Shown piece by piece: positions 1-11,101 of a stretch of 64,000 nucleotides of DNA. The notes below the pieces were generated by a model, which saw only the letters and a program-made list of their open reading frames with translations, searched no databases and was not told the DNA's origin. The stretch is from Bathynomus jamesi (lineage: Eukaryota > Arthropoda > Malacostraca > Isopoda > Cirolanidae). The DNA lies in contig JAJOZX010008828.1 of assembly GCA_023014485.1 (NCBI GenBank), forward strand, positions 27,501-91,500. The letters are read 5' to 3'. The translations under genes were made by a program, and so were the position numbers. The first letter of the stretch is position 1, and every line of letters starts with the position of its first letter.

Positions 1-75
1 TAGGTCCCCTCCGTCATATGACCTTTGATGCTGCGAAGGTTAAACAACCCCATCAAAACAAAACAAAAAAAATAC
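1..75 (+). repeat. 3' tail of a 5S/tRNA-like SINE, cut by window edge
   Basis: The segment from the first base through the A-rich run matches, on the same sense, the 3' part of the SINE on the minus strand at 40770-40975. Both share GTCATATGACCTT followed by GGTTAAACAACCCC and an A-rich tail. The head of this copy lies outside the window. Identification rests only on this internal comparison. Confidence 0.6.
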
Positions 76-366
76 ATAAGGGGTGACCCAAAACTGCCTG
101 TAGTTTAAGTTTTCTTTCTGTTTTAGGAGTCCTTACTTTTCTTGGTACTTTTTGGTTCAACCTACAAATAAGATCTCAAGATGCAAACATAAGTAAATAA
201 TCACATACGTACAGTTAACTTCATAAATAGATGTAACTTTGTTGTCAATATTGAAATAAAAGAGTAAAGTGTCTTTTAAATCGACTGTATCAAACATCCT
301 GTGAAACACGATTACCCTTCCTCCCTTTCGTATTGCATCTCCTGTTCTTCGAGCAATCTCTTTATC
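76..366. other. Unassigned AT-rich non-coding sequence
   Basis: No ORF, tRNA-like box or inverted repeat that I can support. It lies between a SINE tail and a minisatellite. Confidence 0.6.
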
Positions 367-716
367 CTAACCTAATTCAACTTAACGCAACCTAACCTGC
401 TTTAAACTTTTCCAAACTTAACCTAATCTACTTTGAATTAATTTACCTTAACCTACTTCGAACGTAACCAAATCTACCCTAACTTACTCCAAACTTAGCC
501 TCACCTAATCAGTCTTAACTTACTCCAAATTTAACCTTACTAATTTACCTTACTCCACTCCAAAATTAACCTTACTAATCTACTTTACTTCCCACCCCAA
601 AATTAACTTCACCTAATCTACCTTACCCCCACTCCAAAATTAACTTCACCTACTCTACCTTACCCTACTCCAAACGTAACCTTATTAACCTACTTTAACT
701 CTACTCCAAATTAACC
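367..716. repeat. Degenerate telomere-like minisatellite
   Basis: About ten diverged units of roughly 30-38 bp, each built from CTCCAAA-TTAACCT-ACTAATCTACCTTA-like words. The strand is C/A/T-rich with very few G, and AACCT (complement AGGTT) recurs. This resembles a decayed derivative of arthropod TTAGG-type telomeric DNA, but no perfect pentamer array is present. The link to telomeres is inference from composition. Confidence 0.55.
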
Positions 717-1000
717 CGTCGTAAAAGGTATAGAAAACCTCAAATCACGACTCATTTATTAAAATTCTGAAGCGTTCACGTGGAACGTGATTCTTTTCGC
801 CTTTTCAGCTTCCTCTTTCCTTTGGTTTACTTTTCGACCACATCATTAGCAGTAATTAAGACTAAGGAAATTTTGCCTCATTTGAGTGAGTCTTAAACTT
901 AATTATGAACTGCCATCTCAGTCCATTCACTCATGGCACAGTCTAAATTTAAATTCAATGAAAAATTTTTATTTAGATTTTTTCAAATGATGTAAAAATG

Positions 1001-1001
<1 letters not shown>
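717..1001. other. Unassigned AT-rich non-coding sequence
   Basis: Nothing recognisable between the minisatellite and a (TA)n tract. Confidence 0.5.

Positions 1002-1046
<45 letters not shown>
1002..1046. repeat. (TA)n microsatellite
   Basis: Nearly perfect TA repeat directly abutting the mariner-type terminus that follows. Confidence 0.9.
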
Positions 1047-1048
<2 letters not shown>

Positions 1049-1249
1049 ATATAGGGTGGCGCAAAAGTCGCGCATCATAAGAATTTTCAGTGTTGATTAT
1101 AATACAGTATATTATTTTTTTCTTTTAGGTAGGGGATGGCTGCGAAATTAACAATAGACGAGAGGGTGAGCTTGGTTTTAATGTATGGAATACCAGGTAC
1201 AATAAATCGATGAATCGGTACAGAATTTAAATTCTGTACTGATTCATCG
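1047..1249 (+). mobile_element. Mariner-derived palindromic element, truncated copy
   Basis: Starts with a mariner-type terminus (AGGGTGGCGCAAAAGTCGCG) and then carries a short reading frame from about 1137 beginning MAAKLTIDERVSLVLM, which resembles the N-terminus of a Tc1/mariner transposase and ends in TGA after about 25 codons. A perfect turn-around (CAGAATTTAAATTCTG) then begins the inverted arm, which stops after about 20 bp where the next element starts. The complete hairpin version is at 39909-40244. Translation of the short frame is seen directly; its function, if any, is unknown. Confidence 0.7.
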
Positions 1250-2432
1250 GGCGGAGTGAAAATAATAACTTACAATGGCACACTGATATTTTATTGTAGT
1301 TTTTGCTGAGAAAAACGAATATGATGATACAAATTGTGTCAGGTTTCTCTAACCGCCCCATTTTTGCATGAATACATTTAACACAGAAAATAGAGTTCTC
1401 ATCTAGCATACATCCGTCAACACTACATCATATGAATAACCCCCATTAATGTCATTATGAAACCACAATTATAAATTTTTATAACTTTAATATATTATTT
1501 TGCGTCATTCCCAGATTTAAATATTCCTGCTAAGGTCATACTGTATACTTGCACGCATCGTGTCTTCTAACTCCCGAGGCACCATAGTTTGGCCGACAAC
1601 CAGCTGCAATAGTTGTCCCCCAGCTACAGAAGCCAGAGGTAAGAAGCTGTGAGCATGCTATGAGAAATAAGATAAAAATATTCTGTCACACTTGTTACAA
1701 TGTACATTTGACTGACGTGAGTAAACTGAGTAAATATTTGTTGTTTTTCCTTAAGCAATTAAAATTTACTAAAATTTATTTGAGTTTTTGTTCTTATTTT
1801 TCAGTTAATAATTCACCTATAGAAGAGCAGAGATGGACTCAGCATCCCACACACCAGTGTCTCCACAACTGAAACAACATCCGTCTTCACATCAAGCTAG
1901 CAACATCCCCTCTTGCAGCAACTCTACACCAACAGCTTTCCATGCAGCAGCATCTACGCTTTCAAGTTCCCCATGCTATTCAGCAAGGAAAAAATTTGTG
2001 AGCACAAGGCATTCTAAGCAACATTGTAAGTTTGGAACTCCTGAGAAGTTGCCTCATAATGTTTTGCCAACTAATTTACAAGTAGCTCGGTACTTTCTTT
2101 ATCTCAAAGAAAGGAAAAATGCAGCTAACAAGCCAATCATCAGACAAATAACTCAGGAGCTACTAAAACTTTGGCAAACAGTTCAGAAAAAAACTTTCAA
2201 AAGGTAGCAAGATTCATAGAAAGAGCAGCAACGTTGAGTAGATAAAAAACATCAGTGAAACTAAAAAATGAATATATGAATAGTCTCAGTAATTTGTTTG
2301 ATATATGTGCCTGTAAATGTAATTTAAAATCTCATACAGACAGAGGATGCAGTGATGATTGTGAAGAAATTCACATAGATTGCATATGTCAGAGAGATAA
2401 AAAAGTACCAAAAGAGGAATTACAGTTTCTAC

Positions 2433-2608
2433 TTGATCAGAGGAGTGATCGTAAAATGTACGTAGGTAGTGGTAGATGTGCATGCCACACAAATTTTACA
2501 AAAGAGATACAAGAGGAACCTTGATCAGAGGAGTTATCGTAAAATGTACGTAGGTAGTGGTAGATGTGCATGCCACACAAATTTTACAAAAGAGATACGA
2601 GAGGAACC
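2433..2608 (+). repeat. 88-bp tandem duplication inside the pseudogene
   Basis: Two adjacent copies, 2433-2520 and 2521-2608, differ at only two or three bases. Because 88 is not a multiple of three, the duplication shifts the reading frame. Confidence 0.9.
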
Positions 2609-3755
2609 TCTCAGAACAAGTAATTAAAGAAAAGAAAACGATCAATCGTTCCACTGAAGTTCAGCCTTTGAGCTTAATAGAAAATTCCTCAGATGAAGAG
2701 AGTGACAATGGGGTAATGGAAACTAAAGAGTGTGGTTTCGAAAATACTGGAAACCAAACGAGAATGTCTTTGCGACATATTGCAATGCAGGCAGATACAT
2801 TTGGTGTATCAGATCGTGCTACTGCTGCTATTGCAATTGCAACTTTGATAGACGTTAGTATGATCACCAAAGAAGATGACCATCTCGTAATAGACAGAAG
2901 TAAACTGCGGAGAGAAAGAGAAAGACTTCGAAAAACATTGAAAAGTGATAAAGTGAATCCTATTACTTCCATATACGTCGATGATCGAAAGGATCAGACT
3001 TTAAGTAAAGTGAAAGTTAATGATAGGTGGTACAGTGCAAAGAAGAGTGAAAACCACTATGTAATAATTGCTGAACCAGGTGGAGAGTATATTACCCATC
3101 AGACACCAGCATCAAGTAAGACTGCAGACATAGCAAATTCAGTATTGTCAATTATTAAAGAGGGACAGCTACAAACTGATATAGCTGTAATAGGCTGTGA
3201 TAGCACAAATACCAACACTGGTTATAAAGGAGGTCCGATTCATGTTATGGAGAAAGCACTTGGTAGGCCACTTCAGTGGTTCATTTGTATGCTTCATACA
3301 AATCAATTACCTCTAAGACATATTTTTGAAACATTAGATGGTACAACATCTGGGGCAAGTACCTTTGTTGGTCCTCTTGGGAAAGCCATTCAGTTTTGTG
3401 AAAACAATCCATTGGTACAATTCAAGCCTATAACTAGTGGTAAAGAACTATTATATCTGCCACAACACATTGTTGATAATCTTAGTGGAGATCAGCAGTA
3501 CTTATACCATATTATTTCAGCAATCAGAAATGGTACAGTTGATGAACACCTTGTTCATGTAAAGCCAGGTCCTCTTAGTCATACTAGATGGTTAACTCTT
3601 GCTAATAGGGTTTGTAGGCTTTATGTTTCAACAGTGAAACCAACAAAGAAACTTTACACAATAACACACTTCATTATGACAAACTATGGTCCTAATTGGT
3701 TTGACATCAAGTGTAGACCTATTGCATAGATGGCCAAGGCATGTGTTTTCTGCTA

Positions 3756-3850
3756 TTAACCTCTTAACGCCTGAAGTTTTTGTAGTGTTAAGTTATGAGT
3801 GCGTGTATGGGGAACGATACAAATTCGATCCAGTGGTCTAAAGAGGTTAA
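3756..3850. mobile_element. Short MITE-like insertion
   Basis: A roughly 95-bp segment with inverted ends TTAACCTCTT and AAGAGGTTAA interrupts the coding homology of the hAT-like pseudogene. Flanking coding similarity resumes after it. Confidence 0.45.
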
Positions 3851-4749
3851 AAGGGTTAAGCATTTGGCTTGAGAGTCAGTAGAAATTGTTAAGAAGTATA
3901 TATCCCGAAATGCATACTTTGCTCACCCGAAAATATTATTCTAGCAATGTGTGACTCAGCTAGGGAAAAATGTGAAACTGTTAGCAAAATCATGGACATG
4001 CGAAATGAGACTGGTCAAATTTTGAATTGAGAGATTTCAAGGTTCTTAATCTTAATTTTGATGCAAAGGACAGGGATGAAAAAATTAATTGGAATGATAT
4101 TAAACTAAGTGAGCCACCTCTTACAGTGAAGCTAACAAAAACAGAAATTTTTGCTATCAAAGAAAACGTATTGAACATTCCAAATTATCCCAATCATACC
4201 CAGAATGTAGAGCGTTATATTAAACTAGTGACGGACTCTTCAAGTTTGGTATTTCGGTTGAAGCACGAGATGGTTTTATCAGAGCTAGAATGATTTCACA
4301 TAGTCTGATGCCAGACGTAGAAACCAAAAAGGATTTTGCTAAAAATTTCCCTTCTTTATTGGAATAGTTAAGGTTGTTTTTTGCCATTACCATTTGTATA
4401 CTCATTTGCTGTATGTTTCTATACTCTATATGTATTTAATAAAAAAAATTTAGAAATGGTTATTTTTCTTTCCTTGTTTCTTTATATTCCTTGCAACAAA
4501 AGACTAAATTCGAGAATATCATTAATCCAGAAAAGAAAAAGTAAATAGAAATTCATTAAAGAATCTGAAAATTATTTGCAGAAGATATTAAGAATCAGTT
4601 ATAAACCACCGTAAACCCAGTTACGACACCCTTTTCATATTTTGTCAAAAACGGGGCAGTTCGAGATACTGTAGAATATTATTTCAGTTTTCTGTGTTTC
4701 CTAGTAAAAACCCTAAAGGGAAAGAAAATTTGTCTGATTTCACTCCGCC

Positions 4750-5346
4750 TTAATATATATATATATATATATTATTCATCAATGCATTCATAGTTTAAGT
4801 GGAAGGTGGAAGTATGAAGAATTAATCATTTCACATAGAGCACCATCCTGCACATACACCCATTTCAGGGTACGAGCAGCTCGCAGCAGCATTGCCAAGC
4901 AAGTAGGGGGTCAAAGTACTGACGAGACTTTCGTACGTGGTTCATCACTACTGAAAGTAACAATGTTCTGTGTTATTATAGTCAAAAGAAAATCCATATC
5001 CGTGTTCAATTTATTACAATTTCGTTAGTTTGTCTTGCAAACATCTCCAGTGATTATCAATCTTAGTGCATGATTCTTCAGGGGCAAGATGCACCCCAAA
5101 TTCGTGTTTCCTTCCTAAGGTACCACAAATTTACTTGTATCGATCATAGTCATACTCGTATTACCTCAAGCTTGCTCTACACAAACTGGACCAAAAACCC
5201 CAAGTATCCGCAATTGCAAACCGTCCGTATTTAGTTTGGAATATTTTTGTATTTGTAGACTCAACACCGAAAAACATACTGGTAGTATTTGTAAACTCAG
5301 ACGGAATAGAATTTAAAGAAGACGTGTGTGTGTGTGTGTGTATATA

Positions 5347-5384
<38 letters not shown>
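4750..5384. other. Unassigned sequence ending in TG and TA microsatellites
   Basis: A (TA)n run at about 4752-4771, then about 540 bp without a recognisable ORF or repeat, then (GT)n at about 5325-5341 and (AT)n up to 5384. Confidence 0.5.
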
Positions 5385-5387
<3 letters not shown>

Positions 5388-5586
5388 CACCTGAAGATCA
5401 GGGGCCCCCAGCCTTCTTTAGTTAGCTTTATAAGGCTAACTAACGAAAATATCACGACGTAACCTAACCAGTCATCAAGGGCGTACAGTTGACCTAACGA
5501 TTGGTTAGGTTAGGTCGTAATATTTTCGTTAGTTAGCCTTATAAGGCAACCTAAAGAAGGCTGGGGGCCCTGATCTTCAGGTGATC
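5385..5586. mobile_element. Fold-back MITE (202 bp), complete copy
   Basis: Near-perfect inverted repeat: GATCACCTGAAGATCAGGGG at the left end pairs with its complement at the right end, with arms of about 90 bp and a short centre. The arms contain GGTTAGGTTAGGTC and GTTAGTTAGCCTTATAAGG. It sits inside an (AT)n tract, compatible with an 8-bp ATATATAT target duplication like the GATTTATG duplication flanking the copy at 23173. Other copies are at 23173, 63151 and 63771-64000. No coding capacity. Confidence 0.8.
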
Positions 5587-5613
5587 ATATATATATATAT
5601 ATATATATAAAAT

Positions 5614-6476
5614 TAGTGGCGTACCGATTAATCGGCACCGGCAGAATCGGCCATTTTGGGGGCATCGGCATCGGCTAAATTTAGCAGATTCTCTCACTGA
5701 TTCTTTGAAATTTTAAAATTTTCATTACAAAACAAAATCTATATTTATAGAAAATTGAACAGACAAAGAGCACTATTTATGATAATTTATACTCATTTTA
5801 AGTGTAATTGTATAAAAATATTTAACATTCCCAAAAAAGGCACAACTCAAGAAGTTAAGTTGCTCATAAATTTATATTTCTCTAACTAGCCAATCTCTAA
5901 ATATCATAAACTTGTAATTTCCTACTCTATATTAATAATAATTCTATATTAAGTTGTACTTTATAATTTATATATTAAACAATTTAAACCATCTTATTAT
6001 GTTGACTTTATTTTAAGTATTTTAAGAATTTTATAAACCCAAATTATATATCCATTTTTTTTATTCACATTGGCCACGAGGGACTTGAAATTTTAATGAC
6101 AAATTTTGTTGTTGTTTATATTGTTGAAGAAAGAAAATACCTTCAATATAAGAAAAAACAATTACTTTAAATATTGGTATTCAATTTATGAAAGTAAAAT
6201 AAAATTATTTTATCATTTTACTGAGTAATAAAACTTTTTAATATCATTTTAGCTACGATATGTGACTAACAAATTCTGATGCTGTATATTGTAGTGAGGT
6301 AAGGAAAACAATTTAAGGAAATTTGAAATGTAAAAAATATGAAAATTTAAAGTTTTCACACTGGATTATTAAAATTTACGAAGGGAATTTATTTTTTAAA
6401 ATATAAGCAAAGAATCGGCATCGGCAGTTTTTCATGGAAACGGCATCGGCTAAATTTTTTAATCTGTACATTACTA
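5614..6476. mobile_element. Non-autonomous hAT-like element
   Basis: Ends are TAGTGGCGTACCGATTA and, on the other strand, TAGTAATGTACAGATTA. Just inside each end the hexamer-like word CATCGGC or ATCGGC is repeated several times, as in subterminal transposase-binding regions of hAT elements. The interior is AT-rich without an ORF. A 100-bp fragment of the same family occurs at 63310-63420. I find no clear target duplication. Confidence 0.6.
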
Positions 6477-6728
6477 ATAGTTACACATATAATAATTAAT
6501 TTTAAACTTGCTTGCATGACGTCACAATGATCAGATTATTTCATTAAGTTTTCATTTTCATTGAAAAACTGTGAATATATTTTTAAAAAGAGTCGTATAA
6601 ATTAAAATTTTAATATTAAAACATTGATTCTTCGCAAATATTTCCCTGTCGGCATCCTATTTGCATCGATTCCCTAAACCAATTAAAAACTGAAATTATG
6701 TCTTCTCAGTATCATAATTCAATTTTTC

Positions 6729-6770
<42 letters not shown>

Positions 6771-6835
6771 ATTATTATTACTGTGCTAGATTTATGATAT
6801 TATTTATTATTATTATAATTATTTGGACCTCCTTA

Positions 6836-6869
<34 letters not shown>

Positions 6870-7313
6870 AGGCAACAACCTGGAAGTTCTTTTCCCCACT
6901 ATGTGACCCCAAGGGTCACCTTTAGCCCGAACGTTAATAGGGTAAGCAGGGAGCGCAACCCAACCCTGGAGCCAGGAGCCGAGAGCGAACCAGAACCTCA
7001 CCGATCAGAGTCCTCCATCGTAATCAGTGAACTATTGGGCACCCTAGATTTACATAAACCCATAATGAAACTTACATTTCTAGGTTGAATTCAACAATTT
7101 ATTGTTATTAAATTAAACATAAATTAGAATTAACTTTTGTAGAATAAACGACATCATTTCCAGAAAAACAAATGTACTTTTATTTTAATAGGCCACGCTG
7201 GCCTACTAAAGTTAAATTCTTTTGGCAACCTTGCAAAATCATAAGTTCAGTAAATTTCACTAAAATTCAGTAAAAATATTAAATACATTAGTAAAGTTTT
7301 TACTAATTTACAT
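6477..7313. other. Non-coding sequence with (TTA)n runs
   Basis: Contains (TTA)n microsatellites at about 6729-6782 and 6839-6869. A short, more GC-rich patch at about 6880-7040 contains CCAACCCTGGAGCCAGGAGC. No ORF beyond microsatellite translation and no recognised repeat. Confidence 0.5.
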
Positions 7314-7675
7314 TTATGTGTATTATATAATAATTTGTATATTATATATAATTATGTGTATTATATAATAATTTGTATATTATATATAATTATGTGTATT
7401 ATATAATAATTTGTATATTATATATAATTATGTGTATTATATAATAATTTGTATATTATATATAATTATGTGTATTATATAATAATTTGTATATTATATA
7501 TAATTATGTGTATATATATTTTGTATATTATATAATTATGTGTATTATATAATAATTTGTATATATATATAATTATGTATTATATATATTTGTATATTAT
7601 ATATAATTATGTGTATTATATAATAATTTGTATATTATATATAATTATGTGTATTATATAATTATGTGTATTATA
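7314..7675. repeat. 38-bp AT-rich minisatellite
   Basis: About nine to ten copies of a 38-bp unit (TGTGTATTATATAATAATTT followed by GTATATTATATATAATTA). The first five are almost perfect; later copies carry small deletions. The array ends exactly at the TA dinucleotide used by the mariner at 7676. Confidence 0.9.
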
Positions 7676-8897
7676 CAGGGTGTACATAAAGTCAGGATCT
7701 ATTTTTGTGAAGCACTTGGAAATTATATGGAATTCAATCATAAAATGATAAAGTGGTAACATTTATTAAATAATTAAGAGTAGGATTCGACGTGACACCC
7801 ATCAGTATCCCTGCACAGCTCAAATCGTTCCGCAGCATTTCTAAACACATTCTGGAGCATTTGCGGGGTTATGTTATCTGCAGCAGTTCGTATACGTGTA
7901 CGTAAGTTTTCAAGACTCGTAATCTTCGTCTGATAGACGTGCGATTTGATAAAGCCCCATGCAAAGAAATCTAAAGGGGTTAAATCTGGTGATCTCGCTG
8001 GCTAAGGTCTTTTGTTGCTTCCGCGTCCGATCCAGCGATTTGGAAAACGTCCATTTAGATAATCCTGAACAATTCTGGCATAGTGACAAGGAGCACCATC
8101 ATGTTGATAGACGACGGTACTAACAATCCTATCCCCAATCAGCTGAGGTTCAAGGAATTGCTGCAACATGTCCAGATAAATAAGCCCCGTAACTGTAGCT
8201 TTAGCAAAGAAAAAAGGACCATAAACCTTAGATTTTGTTAAACCCATCCAGACATTAACTTTAGGTGAGTCTCTTTCCCAATTTTGGACGAAATCATTCG
8301 GTCTTTCATCTGCCCAAATTCGACAGTTATGGCGATTTACTTTTCCACACGTATGGAAAGTGGCTTCATCACTAAAGAAAATGTTGTCCATTAAATTATC
8401 ACTCCAGATTTGTTCTACGAGATCAGCACACACAGCACTTCGTCGAGAGGAAATCTTCCTCATGTAATCATGTAAAACCTGCAAATGATAGCTTTTCTTC
8501 CGCAAATTAACTTTCAGAATTTTGTGCACAGATGACGTCGGGAGGCCGAGTCTGTGTGATGCAGCACGAACGGACGTACGTGGCTCCTCAGTGATAATTC
8601 CACGTACTGCATTCACGGTAAGATCTGACATACACGGTCGTCCTGATCTTGCTTCATCATTTACAGATCCCGTTCGTTTAAATTTGTTCACCAATTTTCG
8701 TATTGTCTTGTCTATTGGCCCCGGCTTATGAAATCTCCTTCTAAACTTCTTTCTGATGTCACTGTATTTCTTTCCCGCGATTCGCCAAATTACTATTGCC
8801 ACACGCTCTTCTGTATTCATTCTAAGGGCTTCTGAAAAGAAAAATAGAAGAAAATAATTATTTCACAAAAATAGATCCTGACTTTATGTACACCCTG
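7676..8897 (-). mobile_element. Mariner-superfamily transposon, near-complete
   Basis: Terminal inverted repeats of about 30 bp (CAGGGTGTACATAAAGTCAG ...) face each other, and TA dinucleotides flank both ends (7674-7675 and 8898-8899), the standard mariner target duplication. The transposase gene lies on the minus strand between them. Confidence 0.93.
7774..8820 (-). pseudogene. Mariner-type transposase with one internal stop
   Basis: Cut-and-paste transposase of the Tc1/mariner superfamily, acting at the element's TIRs. From the ATG at 8820 it reads 272 residues to a TAG at 8002-8004, then continues in the same frame for about 75 codons to a TAA at 7774. N-terminal helix-turn-helix region (MNTEERVAIVIWRIAGKKYS...) with the SGRP linker, then catalytic-type motifs FFSDEATF, YQHDGAPCHYA and, after the stop, ARSPDLTPLDFF. 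The second and third Asp are 42 residues apart. The stop replaces what is normally Trp in the WP(A/P)RSPD motif, so one G-to-A change explains the disruption. I see no frameshift. It is the least damaged of the mariner relics here, apart from the intact copy at 50269. Confidence 0.9.
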
Positions 8898-9824
8898 TAT
8901 AATAATTTGGGGGGAAATATAACGGTTTTAAGAAAATATTGGCTGATACTATTATCACTTTTAAGAATAATAAAATTATTTTACAATAACTTCGTGAAGT
9001 AGGTCCGGTAATATTTTTATTAACGACTGCAAAAAAATTGGCAATTTTTCAATTTCCATTTGATGTGTTGAGGTGAATAAAACATGGTTAACTAAAGTAA
9101 TATCATTGAAAACTATTTAATACTGTTATCATGGTTGTTCTCTACGTTATAATGAACTATTTGAGGTGTTGATAATGTTTTATTTTCCCAAATTACCTCA
9201 TCTTTAGACAAGATCGGTAAAAGGATTACAGAAATTCAAAAATGTTTAGGGAGAAATGGATTTTCAGTTTTTATAAATAAGAGATGATGATAAAATAATC
9301 ACTCAGGAGAGCCAAAAACTGGCACAGCGCTCAAGCCAAATTAATGTGGCCTCATTGCGCTAATTCCTAGTTCATTATTACCAGCACCATCGGGAGTCGA
9401 ACCCCAACCTCAGTAACTTCACTTCGCTTTGACATAAATAAAAGATCATTCTAAGTGTAATCATTTGTTTCCTTTCAAGCAATGATGTGATAAAAATAAT
9501 TAATGAAGTTTCCATTATTTTAATCAATATTCGATAAACAATTATTATTCAAACTTTTTATTTTTAAAAAGAAAATAAATGATGAACCATGATAAATTAT
9601 TTTTTCCATGTTATAAAGTGTTGGTTATTCTCTTTCATGGGCAGAAGAAATGTTGTTAAACCTCGTGTGTCTATAATATAATTACGAGTAATCATGTTTT
9701 ATATCTTATTTTATATCCCTGTTTACTCCTTATTTATTAAAATCAAAATAGAATTTAGTTCCCGATTTTTCTTTTGATCAAAGTAGAACATACGATATAA
9801 TATATATATATATATATATAATAT
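8898..9824. other. Unassigned AT-rich sequence with a possible SINE fragment
   Basis: Mostly featureless. On the minus strand at about 9306-9430 there is a GGTTCGACTCCCG word that fits an RNA polymerase III B box, followed by a moderately GC-rich body; no convincing A box, so only a weak SINE call. A (TA)n tract precedes 9825. Confidence 0.4.
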
Positions 9825-9930
9825 ATGAAAATTATTTCACGAAAGTAACACGTGAAAAATATTTATGATGAATAAAACCACGAAGGAAAGGAAACACAAA
9901 ACGGTGTTTCCTTTCCTTCGTGGTTTTATT

Positions 9931-9936
<6 letters not shown>
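9825..9936. mobile_element. Hairpin made of two inverted Penelope-like element tails
   Basis: The sequence matches the terminal 75 bp of the PLE at 12086-15018 (CCTTCGTGGTTTTATTCATC), first inverted and then direct, meeting at AAAACGG. The left half also includes the ACGTGTTACTTTCGTGAAAT tail in complement. This is a minimal fold-back made only of PLE ends, without coding sequence. (TA)n tracts adjoin both sides. Confidence 0.75.

Positions 9937-9980
<44 letters not shown>
9937..9980. repeat. (TA)n microsatellite
   Basis: Perfect AT dinucleotide repeat directly after the PLE hairpin. Confidence 0.9.
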
Positions 9981-9985
<5 letters not shown>

Positions 9986-10431
9986 CGTAGTAGTTTCGTG
10001 GAAGATCCCTCCTTGCACAAAGCACATAGGTGAGGCTCGTGCCCTGTCTTTATAGGTTTTTTATTTTAGGCCAAATTGAGGTCAAATAAGCTCCAACCAT
10101 TCAGTAGTTATACTGAGGGTGAAATTTTCATCAAGATGATGAAAATTCTTTCATCGAGCAAGGGCCTTCAGTTGACGACAATATTTTTATTAAACTTCGA
10201 TGCTTGGTGAAATAAATACATTCCATCGAACTAATTTTCTTGATGAAAAAATTTAGTCGAGTTGTGGGGCCAGCTACTGGAAGAAATGTCAATTAAATTC
10301 CTTTTCAGGTTATCTTTATTAACCAAGTGTTAAATAATATACAAGTCAATTTTTGTATGTTAATTGATAGCAACATACAAACAGCAATTTAAGTTTTAAG
10401 ATTAAATAAATTAGAAATAAACTTACTTCAC

Positions 10432-10506
10432 CTTGGTGGTGTTCGAACCGCAATCGCTGATGATTTGAACTTCTTGAGCCGTCACATTACTCACTTGGCC
10501 ATGAAA
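10432..10506 (-). repeat. tRNA-like SINE head
   Basis: Read on the minus strand, TGGCCAAGTGAGTAATG resembles an A box and GCGGTTCGAACACC a B box, spaced as in tRNA genes. The cloverleaf is poor, so this is a tRNA-derived repeat rather than a tRNA gene. Confidence 0.5.
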
Positions 10507-10594
10507 TGTTAAGGTATGACGAGAGTTTTTTACATATTCTGTTTCGTATTGGTTTCAGTACGTATACCGTACTTTAATGCATATATTGTCTCTG

Positions 10595-10641
<47 letters not shown>

Positions 10642-11016
10642 GAAAACTGAATCATCAAGAGTCCCTAATGACTGACTGTTCGTGATTTTAGACAAATTAA
10701 TCATCAGGAGTGCTCGATGAAAATTCTAATATCAGTGTATAAGATTACTGAATCACATTTTTGTTCGTTTGAAAATAAGGAGAGAGAAAAATTTCTCTAC
10801 CTTTGAAATTACCGAAGTAATGTAGTAATCTTATAAGTAACTAGACCAGAGGTTGTTTGACACTATTTTCAGTTAAAATAACTAAATAGCTTTTAGAATG
10901 AAGAGGCGCACGACGTATAATATCTTTCACGCATCTAAATTATTCCCCACTGACCACTGTATCCAAAGACCAGAAATCATCATCAAAGTTTATACGTTTC
11001 TCTGCAAATCAAAGTT

Positions 11017-11101
11017 GTGTCATTTCTCTCTCTAAGTTTTACGTCCTTCAATTGACGAAGGACGTAAAACGAACAATCAAGAACAACCATTTCTCTCTCT
11101 T
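11017..11101. repeat. Short hairpin between direct repeats
   Basis: GTTTTACGTCCTTCAATTGA followed by its near-complement forms a hairpin of about 15-bp arms. It is bracketed by two copies of CATTTCTCTCTCT, which could be a 13-bp target duplication of a tiny insertion or a chance CT-repeat. Confidence 0.35.

Larger units (their letters stand above)
1833..4366 (+). pseudogene. Transposase-like protein of an arthropod multicopy family, hAT-like motifs
   Basis: Reading-frame pieces lie in order at 1833-2207, 2255-2524, 2557-3729, 4027-4253 and 4254-4366. The central piece shows GCDSTNTNTG, then RPLQWFICMLHTNQLPLRH, then HTRWLTLANRVCRLY. This D ... C-x2-H ... RW order is reminiscent of the RNase-H fold of hAT transposases. 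A degraded stretch near 3890-3950 still encodes KKYISRNAYFAHP, and the C-terminus encodes ARDGFIRARM followed by ETKKDF, as I recall from repetitive uncharacterised proteins of arthropods. Breaks include an 88-bp tandem duplication, a likely second frame change just after it, an insertion at 3756-3850 and a frameshift near 4254. It is clearly non-functional. The family recall and hAT-like placement are inference and need a profile search. Confidence 0.6.
1250..4749 (+). mobile_element. hAT-like DNA transposon with imperfect TIRs (decayed)
   Basis: The left end GGCGGAGTGAAA at 1250 is repeated inverted at 4738-4749. Homology between the two ends continues imperfectly for about 130 bp inward, including a shared GCCCC-TTTTTG segment. 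The ends enclose the broken coding region at 1833-4366. I see no clean target-site duplication: the left end sits on the truncated arm of a palindromic mariner, the right end on a (TA)n tract. Superfamily assignment is tentative. Confidence 0.55.

Noticed and set aside
367..716. CRISPR array
   Set aside because: Units are contiguous and diverged without constant repeats and unique spacers, and the DNA is eukaryotic.
6698..7001. Tyr- or Ile-rich frames at the TTA repeats
   Set aside because: Produced by (TTA)n and (TAT)n microsatellites.
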